Origin: Woronichinia naegeliana WA131
GTDB taxonomy: Bacteria; Cyanobacteriota; Cyanobacteriia; Cyanobacteriales; Microcystaceae
Length of the DNA stretch: 64,000 bases
Assembly (NCBI GenBank): GCA_025370055.1
Contig: CP073041.1
Coordinates: forward strand, 3,906,001-3,970,000
Direction of reading: 5' to 3'
Position numbers and translations under genes: made by a program. This document shows positions 63,106 through 64,000 of this stretch, one piece after another (positions within the stretch are counted from its first letter, which is position 1; each line of letters begins with the position of its first letter). The notes below the pieces were generated by a model. It saw only the letters and a list, made by a program, of their open reading frames with translations, had not been told where the DNA came from and did not search any database.

Positions 63106-63410
63106 TACACTATATCCTCTGTGGTTTGTTCAGGTGTTTTCCGGCGAATAGCTCGAACGTAAACAATTTTTTCACCTTCATCTACATCATAGAATATTCT
63201 GTATTCTCCCACTCGTAATTCCCAAATGGGGGGAACTGATTCAAAACTAGGTATTAAAGATTCAAGAAGTTTGCGATTTCGTGTAATAACGGTAGGTTCG
63301 TAGGTGAGTTGTTGACGAATTGTCTCCAGAATTGGACGACGCTCAAATGCACGAATATTGCTCAATTCTTCAATGGCTAAATCAGTTACTTCAATGGCAT
63401 AAGTAGTCAT
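63105..63410 (-). CDS. RelE/ParE family toxin
   Basis: 101 residues: MTTYAIEVTDLAIEELSNIR, the helix LETIRQQLTYEPTVITRNRK and the core strand set WELRVGEYRIFYDVDEGEKI and VYVRAIRRKTPEQ. Arg in ELRVGEYRI and the C-terminal Arg/Lys cluster fit RelE-type mRNA interferases. It is the first gene of the pair, overlapping the antitoxin by one base. Upstream is HIP1-repeat DNA. Confidence 0.82.
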   Translation of the reverse strand: MTTYAIEVTDLAIEELSNIRAFERRPILETIRQQLTYEPTVITRNRKLLESLIPSFESVPPIWELRVGEYRIFYDVDEGEKIVYVRAIRRKTPEQTTEDIV

Positions 63411-63674
63411 ACTAAGTTTTCCTGCTCAAAACTCCCAAATCTCAAAATTAGACGCAAACGTTAGGATGCTATTGCTATACATTATAATTTACGATTCTTT
63501 GTGTGATCGCCTCTCTCGAACTTTAACATTTCCCTAAAGACATCGCGCTTTTAGTTCAATCAACAAGAAGATTACGATCGCACTTTAACATTTCCCCAGA
63601 GCGATCGCACTTTTAGTTTAATCAACAGAAGGATGGCGATCACTATAAAATCTATCCCAATAGATTAGATTATA
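63411..63674. repeat. Intergenic region with HIP1-type repeats
   Basis: About 90 bp next to the toxin start probably hold its promoter. From about 63500 the HIP1 repeat units seen at 62610-62862 recur (GATTACGATCGCACTTTAACATTTCC, split here by a mismatch, and AGAGCGATCGCACTTTTAGT). No gene. Confidence 0.55.
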
Positions 63675-63911
63675 TCAAAGACCCAAATGTAATCTAATGG
63701 CTGCATCAACTAAACTCATTAATTGATCATTTAAGCTACCAACACGATCACCATTAATACGCTGTTTAGATATTGTTCTAATTTGTTGAGATTGAATTTT
63801 GGACGGTTTCGGCAAACCACTTTCTGAAAGTTGTAGAAAAATTTCAAATGGGTAGATTTTAGAGACGTTAGAGGTGATTGGCAAAATCGTTATTGTCGTT
63901 GCGGCCTGATT
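63675..63911 (-). pseudogene. C-terminal part of a PemK/MazF-family toxin
   Basis: The frame reads NQAATTITILPITSNVSKIY, then PFEIFLQLSESGLPKPSKIQ, SQQIRTISKQRINGDRVGSL and MSLVDAAIRLHLGL. This is the second half of the PemK/MazF fold with its conserved SKI...QIRTISKQRI segment. Upstream of the Asn-Gln the frame meets a TAG and the N-terminal half (MKRGD..., RPAVIVQSD) is not found. This is a decayed toxin without a visible antitoxin. Confidence 0.65.
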
Positions 63912-63917
63912 ATACTA

Positions 63918-64000
63918 AACACGGTCACAGGTTGCGAATTCTAAAAATAAGAGATAATATAATAAAAATAGAAAAATTAGTCAAGAGGCTGAGAAATGAT
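63918..64000. other. AT-rich edge sequence
   Basis: Very AT-rich with no gene or repeat that I can support; it might belong to a feature continuing past the window. Confidence 0.3.

Overview
The window comes from a cyanobacterium. It carries ndhL, psaK, rpe, ispH, an Anbu-type proteasome-like protease and several cyanobacterium-specific DUF proteins, and its non-IS DNA is studded with HIP1 octamers (GCGATCGC). The low GC, the very high IS load and the abundance of toxin-antitoxin genes suggest a bloom-forming chroococcalean such as Microcystis or Woronichinia. The genus is my inference; no marker gene here fixes it.

Layout. 1-925: a minus-strand run ndhL, DUF3007, yceD (cut by the window edge). 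1001-1400: two MITEs. 1451-26450: 25 kb of insertion sequences inserted into one another, resolvable by target-site duplications (TSDs) into two towers four levels deep. 26451-30281: a toxin-antitoxin/defence strip (HicB with a broken HicA, HepT/MntA-type HEPN-MNT, DUF262 plus an MAE_28990-type HEPN protein) among HIP1-rich repeats. 30434-34625: a compact six-gene minus-strand operon of exported or membrane proteins, including a formylglycine-generating-enzyme-like protein with both active-site cysteines. 34643-46565: ordinary chromosome (rpe, Anbu, psaK, an acyl/malonyl-CoA synthetase, DUF39 homocysteine biosynthesis protein, AI-2E-family permease, ispH, a SAM methyltransferase and unknowns) with MITEs placed just upstream of start codons. 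46977-62345: a second IS block that has destroyed an Eco57I-like DNA methyltransferase and a MazEF-type module. 62346-64000: further toxin-antitoxin genes and remnants.

IS names used here: ISKra4-K (K1-K6, ~1390 bp, TIR GGGTGYGACCTTTAGTTGAT, 8-bp TSD); ISAs1-X (X1-X3, 1237 bp, TIR CAGGGCRAACGCATCT, 10-bp TSD); ISAs1-B (B1, B2, TIR CAGGGTAATCGCAT, 10-bp TSD); IS630 (a, b, 1187 bp, TA target); IS5-like (a, b, c, ~1687 bp, TIR GGGCTTGCTGAAAAA, 6-bp TSD); IS1-like (a, b, c, ~1276 bp, 8-bp TSD); ISL3-1 (a, b, c, ~1245 bp), ISL3-2 and ISL3-3; IS4 (1145 bp, 9-bp TSD); IS-C (C1, C2, ~1437 bp, TIR CAGCAATTCTAAATTT, 9-bp TSD); IS-G (1598 bp, 8-bp TSD); ISKra4-M and ISKra4-N (TIR GGGAGCATC). About 60% of the window is IS DNA. 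Nine transposase ORFs look intact; most other copies are disabled by nested insertion, poly-A slippage or a shared nonsense/frameshift mutation. Five of the IS families have a short non-coding MITE partner in the same window with matching ends and, in most cases, a matching TSD length.
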